DNA of 64,000 nucleotides from Syngnathus acus (Eukaryota > Chordata > Actinopteri > Syngnathiformes > Syngnathidae): contig NC_051105.1 of the NCBI RefSeq assembly GCF_901709675.1, positions 8,860,104 through 8,924,103 on the forward strand, read 5' to 3'. The notes under the pieces were generated by a model that saw nothing but the letters and a program-made list of their open reading frames with translations, was not told where the DNA came from and searched no databases. The position numbers were made by a program, and so were the translations under genes. Shown here piece by piece: positions 38,201 to 48,451 of this stretch (positions are counted from its first letter, which is position 1; the number at the start of each line of letters is the position of its first letter).

Positions 38201-41200
38201 AGAAAAATAAAAACACCATCCTCCCTCCCTATTTAAGGTGCTGAATATTTCATAAAGGAGCAGTAAGAGCTCCTGGTGAAACACGGAGTCACTGACTGCT
38301 GTGAAGCTGGCATGGCAACCATTTAGAAAAGGGTCCTCGATGAGCTCGGAGCTGTCAGTCTCGTCTCTTCATTGTGCGAGCCATTCTTTCATTTAATAGA
38401 CCCAACTTAATGGGTGTCAGCGAGGTAAATTCAAACAATAACGAAACTCAAAACGCATCATTACCCGGTGGCTAATATGTGATTAAAAAGTGATTAACGC
38501 TCCCTCCTTGTTATCTGCGCCCAGCTATATCGAAGCGTCTTGAGCCGCCATTCCTGTTACCAGAATTTAAAATTAGATACTTGAAAATGAACGGAATCAT
38601 TGCACTGGCCTCTGGGCTGCGTAGATGAGCTCGAGTAGAAAATTAAATTTGGAGAGCCAATTAGCAAGATACACACATACACACACACCGATCTATCTTT
38701 TTCTACACCTCATGGTGGAAGTAGGAATGAGCAGTCAGTAGCAAACACGGCAAATAAATAATGCACTCATCAATTTGCGTTCCACCAAGTCCAGCACATC
38801 TGCCATCCAGCATTATTAACTCTTCTCATGTACACGCAGCGCTGTCCTGGTAGATTACAGCGATTAATGGTGACTTGACATTGCCTGACGCCATTACGGG
38901 GAGGAGAAAGACCGTCTAATGATCACGCAGAGGCTAAAATGTGCCTCCAGGGTATATAAACAATGGCACGGAAGTCATCTATTTGGATGACTATACTATT
39001 GATTGCGTGTCTTTTGGGCTTTGTACAAATGTTAGGAAAACTAATTGCGACACGTTTCATACAGCTATCATTATGTGAAGCCGTAACGAGACTCTACACG
39101 GCAATTAACGACAGAGGAAAAACAACAGATGCTTTCTGGCAGCAGTGGTTTTATGGTTGATAGGACGCGCGTCCATGGAGAACGTCAGGGAACGTCAGTC
39201 TTGTGTATTTAGCAGATCGTCTTGTCAACGATGGATGAGGAGAGGAAGGTTAGAGACGAGTGGTGGATGGAGGCTTTGGTGGGCGGCCTGCTGTTTGTTG
39301 TGTGAAACATTAGGAAGGTCAACGCTGCAAGCAGAAGGCCTTCAAACAGATGGAAGAATGAGTTGGGTGTGAGGGGGTGGACGGGTAACCTCTCCCTCGC
39401 ATCCGTCTCTTGTCTTCTGTTGTCTTCACTCCTCTCATCCACTATTCAATGATAGCCTTGAAGAATGTGTAAATGCTTTCTTTTATATCTCAGAATATAC
39501 TACTCTCAAGTCTTGGAAAAAAAATCAGAGTTTAAACCGCTATTGTGTGAGTCTTCTGCGTGATGCAATACCTTTGGAAAATAGAAATTGATTAACTGAT
39601 TTTTTTGGGGGGGGTTGTTTACATTACCGTTTTTTTCCATGTATAATGCGCCCCCATGTATAATACGCACCCTAAAAATGGCATGTCGATGCTGGAAAAA
39701 AGCCTGTACCCATGTATAATACGCACCCAAAATTTGACTTTTTTATTTTTTTTATTTTTTTATTTTATTTTTATTTTTTTTTTAAAGTCCCAATGATCGT
39801 CACACACGCGTCTGGGTGTGGTGAAATTTGTCCTCTGCATTTAACCCATCCCCGTGTGATTTTGATCCATCCCCTGGGGGAGAGGGGAGCAGTGAGCAGC
39901 AGCGAGCAGCAGCGGCGCCGTGCTCGGGAATCATTTGGTGATCTAACCCCCCAATTCCAACCCTTAATGCTGAGTGCCAAGCAGGGAGGCAATGGGTCCC
40001 ATTTTTATAGTCTTTGGTATGACCCGGCCCGGTTACTTAAGTCCGTAAACATAAAATTATTTCAGAAAAAAGATCATCTTTGGGAACAACCGGATGTTAT
40101 TCTGCCGGTCAGTATCACTGCGCATGCAGTAGCAAACTCGATAGCGAAGAAATATGTGAGACTCTCAACGGGATCACCAATATTTGAGTGATGTTCCAGT
40201 TATTTATCACAATTATTTATTATTATAATAATAATATATATAATATATATAATAATTATTTATTTATTATTCACAATTGTCATGGTGATCTTTCTGGTGA
40301 TTTCTTAACTAGGTTGGATGTATTTTTTTTGTTGCCGTTGATTTCTCCGACTGCCCAGAAAGGCACCACCGCGATCAGTTAGGTTAAAATGAAAAGAGAG
40401 GAAAGTGACGTTGTAAAGAACCATTCAAAAATTGTTGTACCATGATTTTCTTCACAAAAAAAAAAAAAATAAAAATTAAAAGAAAATTGTACCCATGTAT
40501 AATGCGCACCCCAGATTTTAGGACAATAAATTAGTTAAATTTTGCGCATTATACATGGAAAAAACGGTAAATGGACAGATCACATACAGTATGTTATTTA
40601 ATGAAAGTTAAAGCTATTGTAACTTCTGGAGGCTGGAATTCTGCATTACAGTCACAGAACAGTCCAATTTATGGCCCTCGTATGTGATTTTAAAACGTTT
40701 TTTTCTGTGTCAATGTCTCATTTTTGCTGCGTTTTGTGTGGCTTTATTGTTTAGTACTGAACTCTGTGTATTTTAAGTCAGGCACTTTGTTGGGCAGCTT
40801 TGACTTTGGAGGTTTCTGCGTGATTGTATTGGAAAAAGCAAAGATTTGTGTCTGGAGACTTTTCATAGTGTAGCCTGGCTGTTGGACATTTTTGAAAATC
40901 TCAAGAGTTCCTCCCCCACACCGAAGCCTTGAGATCCTCTCTCTGTGGCCCTCCACCTACCAACATTTTCAGTCGTTTACTTGCGTGCACACGTGTGTTG
41001 TGCGTGGGTGTCATTTTAGCTTGTGTTTGCCCGCTTGTGTTTCATCCAGTCGTTTGCTTTAATCGCCTGCCATGAAGCAAAATAAATAAATAAAAGCCTG
41101 ACTTCTGATTTGTACTGCCACTCAAGTGTTAATGGCCTCGATAATTCAGAACCCGCCAACCGTCATTTGATTGAACTTAATGTGACGCGTGAAGTTGGAC

Positions 41201-44200
41201 AGCATGTGGTGGTTGCTATGGTGACCACCGCTTTTGCACCTGCACTAAATGATTCAAGGCTGTTTTAAATCATATGACGCTGCTCGCAAGCTCATCTTTC
41301 TGCCAGCAAATTTGAAGTCAACAAAAGTGTGTACGGAGGAGCGTATGTTTACATGCTCATAATTACCCAGTGAGTCACTACGGCAGCTCGGTGCAGCCAT
41401 TTTTAAGTCTGTGTGGTGGATGAGAAGTAAGGTTCACAATATTATGGGCTTTGTATGAGAATAGATTATTGGCCCTGTACTTTAAAAATTATATATTCAA
41501 ACCACCAAATGAATGTAGAAAAAGAAAATAAATTTCGACTTATACTTCAGAGCGACTTTTGCATATGCTACTTTCTTTGTGATTCACTGTTCTTGGTCTA
41601 GTTTTTTATCAAATAAATTTCATCCCAAAATATGACTTAAACTTCAGAGCAACTTTTCATGACTTATAGTCAAGTCAATCAAACGTACCTTTTACTGAAG
41701 AATATCTACGGGCACCCACAGTGAAGAACTTCTTTTGCCAGAGAGCAATTTCTGTGTAATCCGTTTCCCTTAATGATTGGACTCGTAGCGAGCGGTTCAT
41801 CCATTTCACCTTCCTTCCCTGAATAATGAGAGTCAGAGGCCTTCACTATAAAATCAATCGTTCTTACAAAGCAGTGTTTCCCTCTTTCAAATAGTAAATA
41901 CTTAAAACCCAAAATGAAAGTCTGTTTGACAAATAAATTGAACCATACAAAATTATAATGTTAATGTGAGCAATTAAGAAAAGCGACAATCAACTTAAAA
42001 GAACTCTGAATTATGATTATTTTGTGTGCAGACGCAAAAAATATATTCAACACTAATAATAAAAAAGAATGATCTGTACACAGCGTGACTTTCTCAGTCA
42101 CACGAAAAGAGCAATCACAAAGAGTGGTAACACTTGGCATGTTCCGACGGGATCCCGCTGTGCCGCTGTCGTCACGGAATGTCGTCACCAGATAAGACGT
42201 CACGCTTCACACTTATTTTTTTTTCCTTTTGGCTGACTTGCCCACACATTTGGAGTCGAGGTGACGTTGGCACGTATCCCTGCATCGTTAACTCATTCAC
42301 ACATCAGAGGATTCCGTCTCCTCCACAGGTCACCTTGCAGCCCTTTAAGCATCTCGCTCCACTGAGGAGTGTAAAATGTTTGAGCTTCTCACAAATAATC
42401 CATCTCCACATACAATCGATGACTAATAAAACAAGTGCGCTTACATCACCAAGTGGTTGTCAATACAGTAATAACAAGATGAAGATGTTTAATTCCACGT
42501 CACTCCTTGAGGAAAGTCTACAAGGCACAATAAAATAGAGGAAGGGACATACAAATAGTGCTCTTAAATCGATAGCATCCGTAGATGACAAAGGAACAAT
42601 AGTTTGTGACAAGTCAGAAATGTGCATCATCTTTGTTGTAGATGAAATCAGTCTGGAGGGGATGGTGGTACACAGAGCTGAATGCAGACCCGTCGTCACT
42701 GACAACTACATGAAGCTGAAGAAGTAAGTGAGCCTCCAAATGTGGTTAAGGGATACACGAGTGACGTGGACAAACAAATATGGTGTTGACATCACACTTT
42801 TCTAACATGTCAGTTGCAGTGATCCTCTGCCATGTGTGATACTGGCACCAAAACATGCTACGACTCAGTAAACCAGCAATCCTATTGTGTTTGTTTGTCC
42901 GTCCATCCATGTGTGTCTACCTTTTTTTTTTTTTTTTTTTTCCTTAAACCATTTGAGTGCTTTTCATCAGAATCTGCTATTGAGGCCAGATCACTATAGC
43001 AACTGTCACTGGTAGATGCGCCACTACAATGCAAACATAACACATTTTGAGTTGTTGTTTCAGACCATTTGTGAGTCCTCCATTAATGAACATTTAAACT
43101 GACAAAATTACAAGAGCACACTTGCGGAAAGCAATGTTGGTGGTGTTGGTGGGGACCTAATGTGTTCAATTTGTGCACTGATCATTTGGTTTGGATGCTG
43201 GTCAGACATTACAGATGGCCCACATTTTAGCACGCAGTGATCTGTTCAACAAATGTCCCCTTCATTAAGGCCAATGTAGAACAAGAAAGAGTTGTCATGT
43301 GTTGTTGTATCATTACTCATTGGATTATCTTGACCGGAGACAAATTTGTGAATATGTACATAGTTGTAAACATAAAGCAGCAGCCTATAGATAAGAATAT
43401 AGACAGTAGACATAAAAATGAGTTTTATGGTTGAATGAATTAAAAAAAAAAAATCAAGACTGTTGTCAGGCCAACAGTTGTGTTGTCAGGTGTATCTAGT
43501 CTTAAAGGAATGTATCGAAGTGTATTAATGTGCTTGTGGTTGCCAGGGTTCAAATGAAGGAGTCCTTGAAGCCTCAGCGTTTGTCACAGAAGCTTGACCG
43601 AGCCATCACGACCGTCTTCAAGCCTGTGGCCAACCACGACTTTAACGTCAGTGCTGGATTTCTCCCACGCCTGTCTAATGTCAGCATCGGTAGTGACCCC
43701 CGGTGTGTTTCCCAGGTGGAATATGAAAAGAAGAAGAAATCCGAGGGCAAGATGGTGAGAGCTGAGCGACAGGTGGTGTTGGACATGCTTTTCGCTGCCT
43801 TTGAGAAGCATCAGTATTACAACATAAAAGACCTGGTGGACATCACCAAGCAACCTGTGGTGAGCCAAACACAAGAAACAAACAAATACACCTGCCCACT
43901 TTCCACCTTGCTTTGTTCCATTAGCACCAATCGCCCACAGCATGATGTTTGTGCTTGTTCACACACTGTGGCTACAATTTGGGACCGTTTTTTCCTGTTG
44001 CTCTCACACGCGTGCACGCACACGGGTTGCATCGATAACAGTTCCAGCGAGTAGAGAAAAGGCAACGTGTAGGTGCTGATGAGACCTTGAGGTCCGATTC
44101 GCTCCCTCTGATTGCATCTGATTGCGTAACTTTCGCTCGAGTGGGAGACAAACGCCGCAATACACTCCACGCCACCCGTTCCTCTCCCAAAGCACTTGGC

Positions 44201-45368
44201 TAGCACGGCCAATTAACTGAACTGAAGTAACCGAAATGTCCATTGTCTCAAGTCTTGCTGTTCATCATCATGGAGACAGTAGATATGGGTTTTCAAGCTC
44301 CACAGTGCCACCTTGTGGCTGTTTATTGAATAGGTCAGTGTGCCCAGTGGCCTAATGGTTCAGGATGTTGGGCCGTTAGGAAAGAATTTGACATGGACTC
44401 AGTCTTTTGCAAGTTTATCCTGACAACTGACATCTAGCCAAAATAAAAAAAAAATTTGCCACCCTCTGCAATCAGAGACACATAAGCGATGATGGTCCAT
44501 TTTTCATTAGCTAGCTGGGTTTATGTAAATTTTGATAAGAAAAAAATAATAAAAATGAGCGTTTTGTATTTTATCAATTCGTTTTGTATAAATCATAAAA
44601 TAACTAAAGGCTAATGTGGACATCTCTACTTAGCCCCATTTCGATTCACCTTTCCATGATTTGAAAGCAAGAAATGAGTAGCCACTGCAGCTAAAGTGCC
44701 CAGTCACATCTATTTCCTTTCACCAATCACCAACAAACACATGTCCCGAGAGGCTTTGTTAGCTGAATTGTTCATAGGTGGTTATATATTCAATTGAAAT
44801 CTGGAAGGGTTTATTTTACTTACATTTGCCCTGATGTCCTCGTATGGGGTTCCACCTGCGCCGCCTATCCGAAAAGGTGTTTTAAACGGCCACACTCAGC
44901 TCAAGAAAGTCCTTCTCACTGGAAGTCAAGGTGCTCCTGATCTTTCCAACAAGTATTGGGCATCTTAGTTGCCTTAAACGTTAAAAAAAGTACTTTATTC
45001 CAAAATAACAGGATATTGACCAAGGATTGTAAGCAAGCCAGTGACATGCCTTCTGACGTAGTCAGGCAGATGTCAAATCAAGCAGACTCCACCCAAAAAG
45101 TGGGCGTCAGTAAATCCACAGCCAGTCCCAATTTACATACCATTTAATCCGTTTTCAAGAGGGAATTGTTGTACTGACATTTTTTTAATGCAGTCCTGTC
45201 TTAAAAAATAAAGTCATGTTTATGCAATGTCCACAGACCTACCTGAAAGAGATCATGAGGGAAATTGGAACATACAACAGCAAAGGTGCTCACAAAAGCA
45301 CATGGGAGCTGAAAGCAGAGTACAGGCACTACCAGTCTGCTGAGGAAGAAGAGATGCAGACAGCCTAA
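29152..45368 (+). CDS. gtf2f2: General transcription factor IIF subunit 2 (TFIIF beta, RAP30)
   Basis: Small subunit of TFIIF, which binds RNA polymerase II and delivers it to the preinitiation complex in the nucleus. Exons: 29152-29217, 29409-29482, 29569-29587, 29701-29845, 42642-42723, 43547-43646, 43716-43859 and 45237-45368. All introns are GT-AG, phases agree, and the total is 762 nt or 253 residues (human 249). Landmarks: start MSEKSEVNLTGAKESKDVWL; VPKYLAQQWDKA; LEGMVVHRAECRP; RLSQKLDRAITTVFKPVANH; and the C-terminal winged helix with VLDMLFAAFEKHQYYNIKDL and ITKQPVTYLKEI. Exon 3 is a 19-nt micro-exon. Intron 4 is 12.8 kb and contains kctd4 on the other strand, as in mammals. The acidic C-terminus ends EEEEMQTA. 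Confidence 0.97.
32190..32227. repeat. (ATTT)n microsatellite
   Basis: About nine uninterrupted ATTT units, seen directly. Confidence 0.95.
32301..32690. mobile_element. Short inverted-repeat transposon (MITE), TA-flanked
   Basis: A 390-bp element with near-perfect terminal inverted repeats. The left end reads CCGTATTTTCCGCACTATAA; the right end is its complement, ending TTATAGTGCGGAAAATACGG. It is flanked by TA on both sides (32299-32300 and 32691-32692), as in Tc1/mariner-type insertions. GCGCCTTATAATCCGGTGCG recurs as sub-terminal repeats, and an internal segment beginning TTAACGTTTGAGCAA occurs twice about 80 bp apart. It encodes no transposase, so it is non-autonomous. Similarity of its ends to the element at 39627 suggests related families. 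Confidence 0.85.
35766..35771 (-). terminator. kctd4: Candidate kctd4 polyadenylation signal
   Basis: TTTATT on the plus strand (AATAAA on the minus strand), about 660 bp beyond the kctd4 stop codon. It is a plausible 3' end; others are possible. Confidence 0.35.
36430..37206 (-). CDS. kctd4: BTB/POZ domain protein KCTD4, intronless and nested in gtf2f2
   Basis: Single-exon gene of 258 codons; human KCTD4 has 259. The KCTD family has an N-terminal BTB/T1 domain that makes oligomers and often recruits cullin-3; a specific substrate for KCTD4 is not established. BTB signatures are ITVNVGGFLYTAHRSTLAKH (residues about 33-52), IDRDGPVFRHVLNYLRTGEL and FREAGLLRREADFYRL. The C-terminal part is highly conserved: SKSRLDGFPEEFEVSSN, RLVLKEDSTFLCTL and LKSGFRLVTSLDSTKGS, ending ALHFVK. 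The N-terminus before residue 30 is diverged. An in-frame ATG at codon 8 (MESELRHINP) is an alternative start. It lies in gtf2f2 intron 4 on the opposite strand, the same arrangement as in human. Confidence 0.96.
   Translation of the reverse strand: MEWNLRRMESELRHINPDLLQPSKSFKKPTSGTITVNVGGFLYTAHRSTLAKHQGTFLEELANGKKPVQHMDSMGNPFIDRDGPVFRHVLNYLRTGELQLPDDFREAGLLRREADFYRLVELGEAVAEWETHRAARREPAFLEMTDSHERSQGLKVYCSDPAFLDKVKGRLVQISKSRLDGFPEEFEVSSNVIQFRHFIKSEPGSRLVLKEDSTFLCTLDCLKLETVMLALKSGFRLVTSLDSTKGSVVAAEALHFVK
37207..39626. other. gtf2f2 intron 4, segment upstream of kctd4
   Basis: Contains the kctd4 5' region; no clear TATA box, only a TTTAAAA stretch at 37371-37377. CT-rich tracts lie at about 37460-37550. 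A partial X-box match lies at 38306-38319. No coding exon was recognised. Confidence 0.55.
39627..40567. mobile_element. Inverted-repeat DNA element, TA-flanked, with a nested repeat
   Basis: A 941-bp element. The left end reads CCGTTTTTTTCCATGTATAA; the right end ends TTATACATGGAAAAAACGG, its near complement. TA lies on both sides (39625-39626 and 40568-40569). Sub-terminal repeats of CATGTATAATACGCACCC and its variants occur at both ends, in the same layout as the element at 32301. The interior holds a second, unrelated repeat. A 159-codon open frame across it reads only repeat sequence and is not a gene. Confidence 0.8.
39787..40036. mobile_element. Dispersed fish SINE-like repeat nested inside the element
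   Basis: Contains GTGAAATTTGTCCTCTGCAT followed by TTAACCCATCCCC, GGGAGCAGTGAGCAGCAGCG and AATGGGTCCCATTTTTATAG, a pattern I recognise from repeats widely scattered in fish genomes. It sits within a 3.5-kb-free, gene-less interior flanked by AT-rich sequence. Exact ends and family were not determined. Confidence 0.5.
41212..41225 (-). promoter_or_regulatory. Perfect RFX X-box match
   Basis: On the minus strand GTCACCATAGCAAC fits the X-box consensus GTNRCC-N2-RGYAAC at every defined position. RFX factors bind such sites in ciliary and neuronal genes. It lies in gtf2f2 intron 4, about 4 kb upstream of kctd4. Binding is inferred from the motif alone. Confidence 0.4.
41534..41672. mobile_element. 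Diverged fragment of a third CCGTATTTT-type repeat
   Basis: CGACTTATACTTCAGAGCGA at the left and TGACTTAAACTTCAGAGCAA at the right form an internal duplication about 100 bp apart, ending GACTTATAGTC. This resembles the interior of fish elements whose ends read CCGTATTTTCCGGACTATAAGTCG. Terminal repeats are lost, so it is a degraded copy. Confidence 0.4.
43860..45236 (+). other. gtf2f2: gtf2f2 intron 7
   Basis: A 1.4-kb intron with no supported gene. It contains a CTCF-like motif (44303-44319) and a short tRNA-like fragment near 44338-44380. Read-through from exon 7 ends at an in-frame stop in this intron. Confidence 0.75.
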
Positions 45369-45506
45369 CAATGTTTCAAGTAACTTTTATCCTGCCAGCA
45401 TGGTACACGCTTGTTGCTTCAATTATGCTGGTAGTCTTTGTTAGTGATTATCAGAGGGATTGGTTTACTTTTTAATGCAAGCCTTTGCCTAGTATATTGG
45501 GAGTAC

Positions 45507-45512
45507 AATAAA
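45507..45512 (+). terminator. gtf2f2: gtf2f2 polyadenylation signal
   Basis: AATAAA lies about 140 nt after the gtf2f2 stop codon, followed by a T-rich stretch. It is the first such signal after the stop, so the 3' UTR is probably short. Confidence 0.75.
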
Positions 45513-45802
45513 GTTTGACTATCAATATTGCTGTCTTTTTTTTTCCTTCCCACTGTTGCTAATGACAACTGCAGACCCTTGTAGCCATGTTTACAGAACA
45601 CCATGAGGTAGAAACATGCTGCTTTGGATTTTAAAATTTAAAATGGCTGTGACCGCGCCCAAACCAGACTCATGTAAGAGGATGAGAATCCAAACATACA
45701 CGAGGCAAACTTCTTAAAGATGAAACAGCAAAGAAATCATGCCAATACCCCAAATAATCACACTGTTAATAAAAAGGAAACAAGCAGAAGATGGTACTCA
45801 GA

Positions 45803-45808
45803 TTTATT
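45803..45808 (-). terminator. tpt1: tpt1 polyadenylation signal
   Basis: TTTATT on the plus strand reads AATAAA on the minus strand, about 290 nt beyond the tpt1 stop. With the gtf2f2 signal at 45507 this leaves about 250-300 bp between the two convergent transcripts. Confidence 0.65.
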
Positions 45809-46098
45809 TTAAACTTAAAAGCAATGTGGATGGAATTTCAAATGCAACTATGAACCCAGAGTGGAAGGGAAAGCAGAGTTGTATTTGCTAAAACATCCCA
45901 AAAGTCCAAATCTGGGAGCCTTGAACATATTCCTTCAGTTGTACTGCGAAAAAAAAGTCAAACACTGGTGATTTCAAAAGAAAAAGTGAAAAAAAACTTT
46001 TGTCCAATGGGCCATGATGTAAATATAGCGCAAGTTGCCCTCTGCTCTTGGGGCATTTGGGAAGAAGCGGCAGCCAGTTGACAGATTAGTCCATGGAG

Positions 46099-48390
46099 TT
46101 ACTGTAGAGGAGAAAAAAAAAAACAGAAATAGTATGCATTATTTGGCACAATACCTGCAATTTGAGTTTTGTGTAGCACCCAGCAGCAGAACACTTACAC
46201 ATTTCTCAGCGATGAGGCCATCTTTAAAGAAGCGCATGAAAGGTGTGACATTGTCCTCACGGTAGTCCAGAATTCCAACCATACCGTCAACGTTCATAGA
46301 CTCGCCTGTGTAAAACTGGAGTGACAACAACTGGGCTTAACACATCTATCAACAAACGCTTGTTTGTTTTGCATTGAGCGCGTCTGCATGTACTTACCAG
46401 GAAATCCTTGAAATTCGGGAGGATCTTTTTGATTTCAGAATTGGCGTCGGCCACAAACTTCTCCACTCTCTCGGGGTTGGATTCTACTAACTTTGACTTG
46501 ATGCTGGAAATGAAATGCTCTTGAAATCATGTGCTACAATAGCCTTCAAGTATGCTAATCAATCTTGATTGATTGGCGGACGGTCGGCTTAGCAAGTTGT
46601 AACCTACCTCTTGACGTAATCCTTGATGTAGGTGAGGTAAGCCTTCTTGTCGAAGATCGTCTGCTGCAGTTTGTGGAAAAGGACGATGTTCACGCCAGAC
46701 TCCACCGACGCCTCTGATGTTTCCCCCTGCTCCTCAGCCGAAGCGTTGGCACCGATTAAAGAGTCGTCGATGTCGTTCGAGGTGGTGACGTACTAAAACA
46801 CAAGAGGGCATCGTCATTTTAGACGTTCGGTAATGGCCGCAACAATTCGACCAAATTTAGATACAGCCGGAGGACACCTTCAAGTAAGGCATCCAACCTC
46901 TTCATTGAGCATTCCAATTGTCACTCAAATGTACGATTAAATATTGTGTAAGGTTTTTACCAATTTTTCCAATTCAAATAGTTTTTTCTCTTTTCTCTCA
47001 CAAACAGTAATTTTTAGTTATTTAAAGTTTGAAAGATGCAACAATGTTAAAAGCGGTGTAAAATATTGAACATGATTCAGTGGCTGGAGATTTTTCTGCC
47101 ACAAGGTGGCAGTGTTTCATGTTGGACGTCAATGAGAGGAACAGTACATTTCTTTTTAAATTAAGAGAAAATTAATACAAACACGAAGCAATTTGTGGAA
47201 CATGAAGAAATATGTGGACTCCTGTCCCCCCAGTATCTACATACATATTTTTACATTTATTACTTATAAATGACGTTCCGACTTATTACACCGGTATTGT
47301 CTTTTTTTTTTTTTTTAGCAATTTTCTTTTTCTTTTACTGATGGGCACTGTCATTAGCGACGCAGCTTTCCTACATACAAGTCAGAAATAAAATGAATAA
47401 TGTTACAGAAGCTATCTTCGGGAGTTGTTGAATATAAACAGCGCTTTTGAATTTAGAATAGGACCGGATCAAATTCTGTCACAATTAATCAAGTCTTAAT
47501 AATGCATCTTGAAGCCAAAACTAAGTTAGTCATTCACATGTTATGCGATCAGTGGATGACTAACAAGTGATGAGGTGTCCAAGTCAATAAAACATTCCTT
47601 CCTTGCAACATGGACGTCAATTGCTTACCTTTCCTTCCACTTCGTAGAAGATGGGAGTCTCCTTGATTGGGTAGACGTCTGAGAACATCTCATCGCCTAT
47701 GCGAGAAAGACAAATCTTAAAATAGATTGGTATGGAAAGTCGCTCGAACATCTATAATTATAATCGAATTAGCAGTACCCATTAATGCCACATCCACTCT
47801 ACTGGTTACGTGTGAGGCAAAACCCGGCATTCGTTAACGCCTTCACGATACTGGCACTACTAGTAAAGTACATAACTTGTGCGTAAATGGGCCGAACTAG
47901 TAATGCGTATTTTGCCGAAATTGTCCTGTTGTTGCTGGAAAAATAGGGGATCTATGAGTTGATGGCCTGATGTAGACGTCGGCCAAGGGCTTGGACGAGA
48001 AGGTATTTTTGATGCTAAAGCTAAATTGAGTTGAGATCAGTCAGGAAGAAGTCTTCCCTCGTCGTTAAAACTACACGTGAGCGGCCACATGTTTCTGGGA
48101 TGCTGTCATTGATGACAATGTTCAATCTCTGTCATTACACGTACTGTGATCAGTTAAATTCACGTTACAGCAAGACGCAAACAATGGTCATCGTCATGGC
48201 GTCATCCCGTTAGCATTAGCATTAGCAACGCGGAGGCACGAGTTAGCTAGGCGGCGAGTTGAGCGAAGGCAAATTAAAACTAGTTAAAACATTTTTAACC
48301 ACTCCCCAAACTGCTTCGACGACGGCGTGAAAGGAACACACGGACAAAGGGAAAGTTCTTACCGCTTATGGTACACCTGTAGATAATCAT
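46099..48390 (-). CDS. tpt1: Translationally controlled tumor protein (TCTP)
   Basis: Abundant cytosolic calcium- and microtubule-binding protein with roles in growth, survival and translation. Exons: 48363-48390, 47629-47696, 46608-46792, 46398-46503, 46199-46315 and 46099-46101; the total is 507 nt or 168 residues (human 172). All introns are GT-AG with consistent phases. Exon 5 ends EKC and the last exon begins with the TAA stop. TCTP signature 1 is present ([13 protein letters not shown]), and signature 2 reads [16 protein letters not shown] followed by [10 protein letters not shown]; the C-terminus [10 protein letters not shown] is typical. The start is [16 protein letters not shown]. 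The N-terminal third ([16 protein letters not shown]) and the middle helices differ from the usual fish and mammalian TCTP more than expected for so conserved a protein, so this may be a diverged paralogue. The leader looks like a 5' TOP mRNA. Confidence 0.95.
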
Positions 48391-48451
48391 TTTTGCCGCT
48401 TTGGTGTTTACTCTTCCCGAGACAGAAAAACCTGCCGCCCCAAACCAGACC

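Larger units (their letters stand above)
40568..42641. other. gtf2f2: gtf2f2 intron 4, right end
   Basis: Non-coding. Holds a diverged repeat at 41534-41672, a perfect X-box match at 41212-41225 and AT-rich filler. Open frames here are short and unrecognisable. Confidence 0.65.

Noticed and set aside
39712-40191. 159-codon open frame
   Set aside because: Lies wholly inside a transposon-like element and its nested repeat; Phe/Tyr-rich start is AT-rich filler.
43530-44054. Single 174-codon frame covering gtf2f2 exons 6 and 7
   Set aside because: It reads through intron 6 (43647-43715), which has good GT-AG sites and breaks family alignment; treated as two exons.
44338-44380. tRNA-like fragment (GTGGCCTAATGGTT)
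   Set aside because: Resembles the 5' half of a tRNA or tRNA-derived SINE but has no 3' half, so no tRNA gene or intact SINE can be called.
46793-47628. Possible snoRNA in a tpt1 intron, since mammalian TPT1 hosts one
   Set aside because: I could not find a convincing H/ACA or C/D structure by eye; a covariance-model search of the introns would decide.
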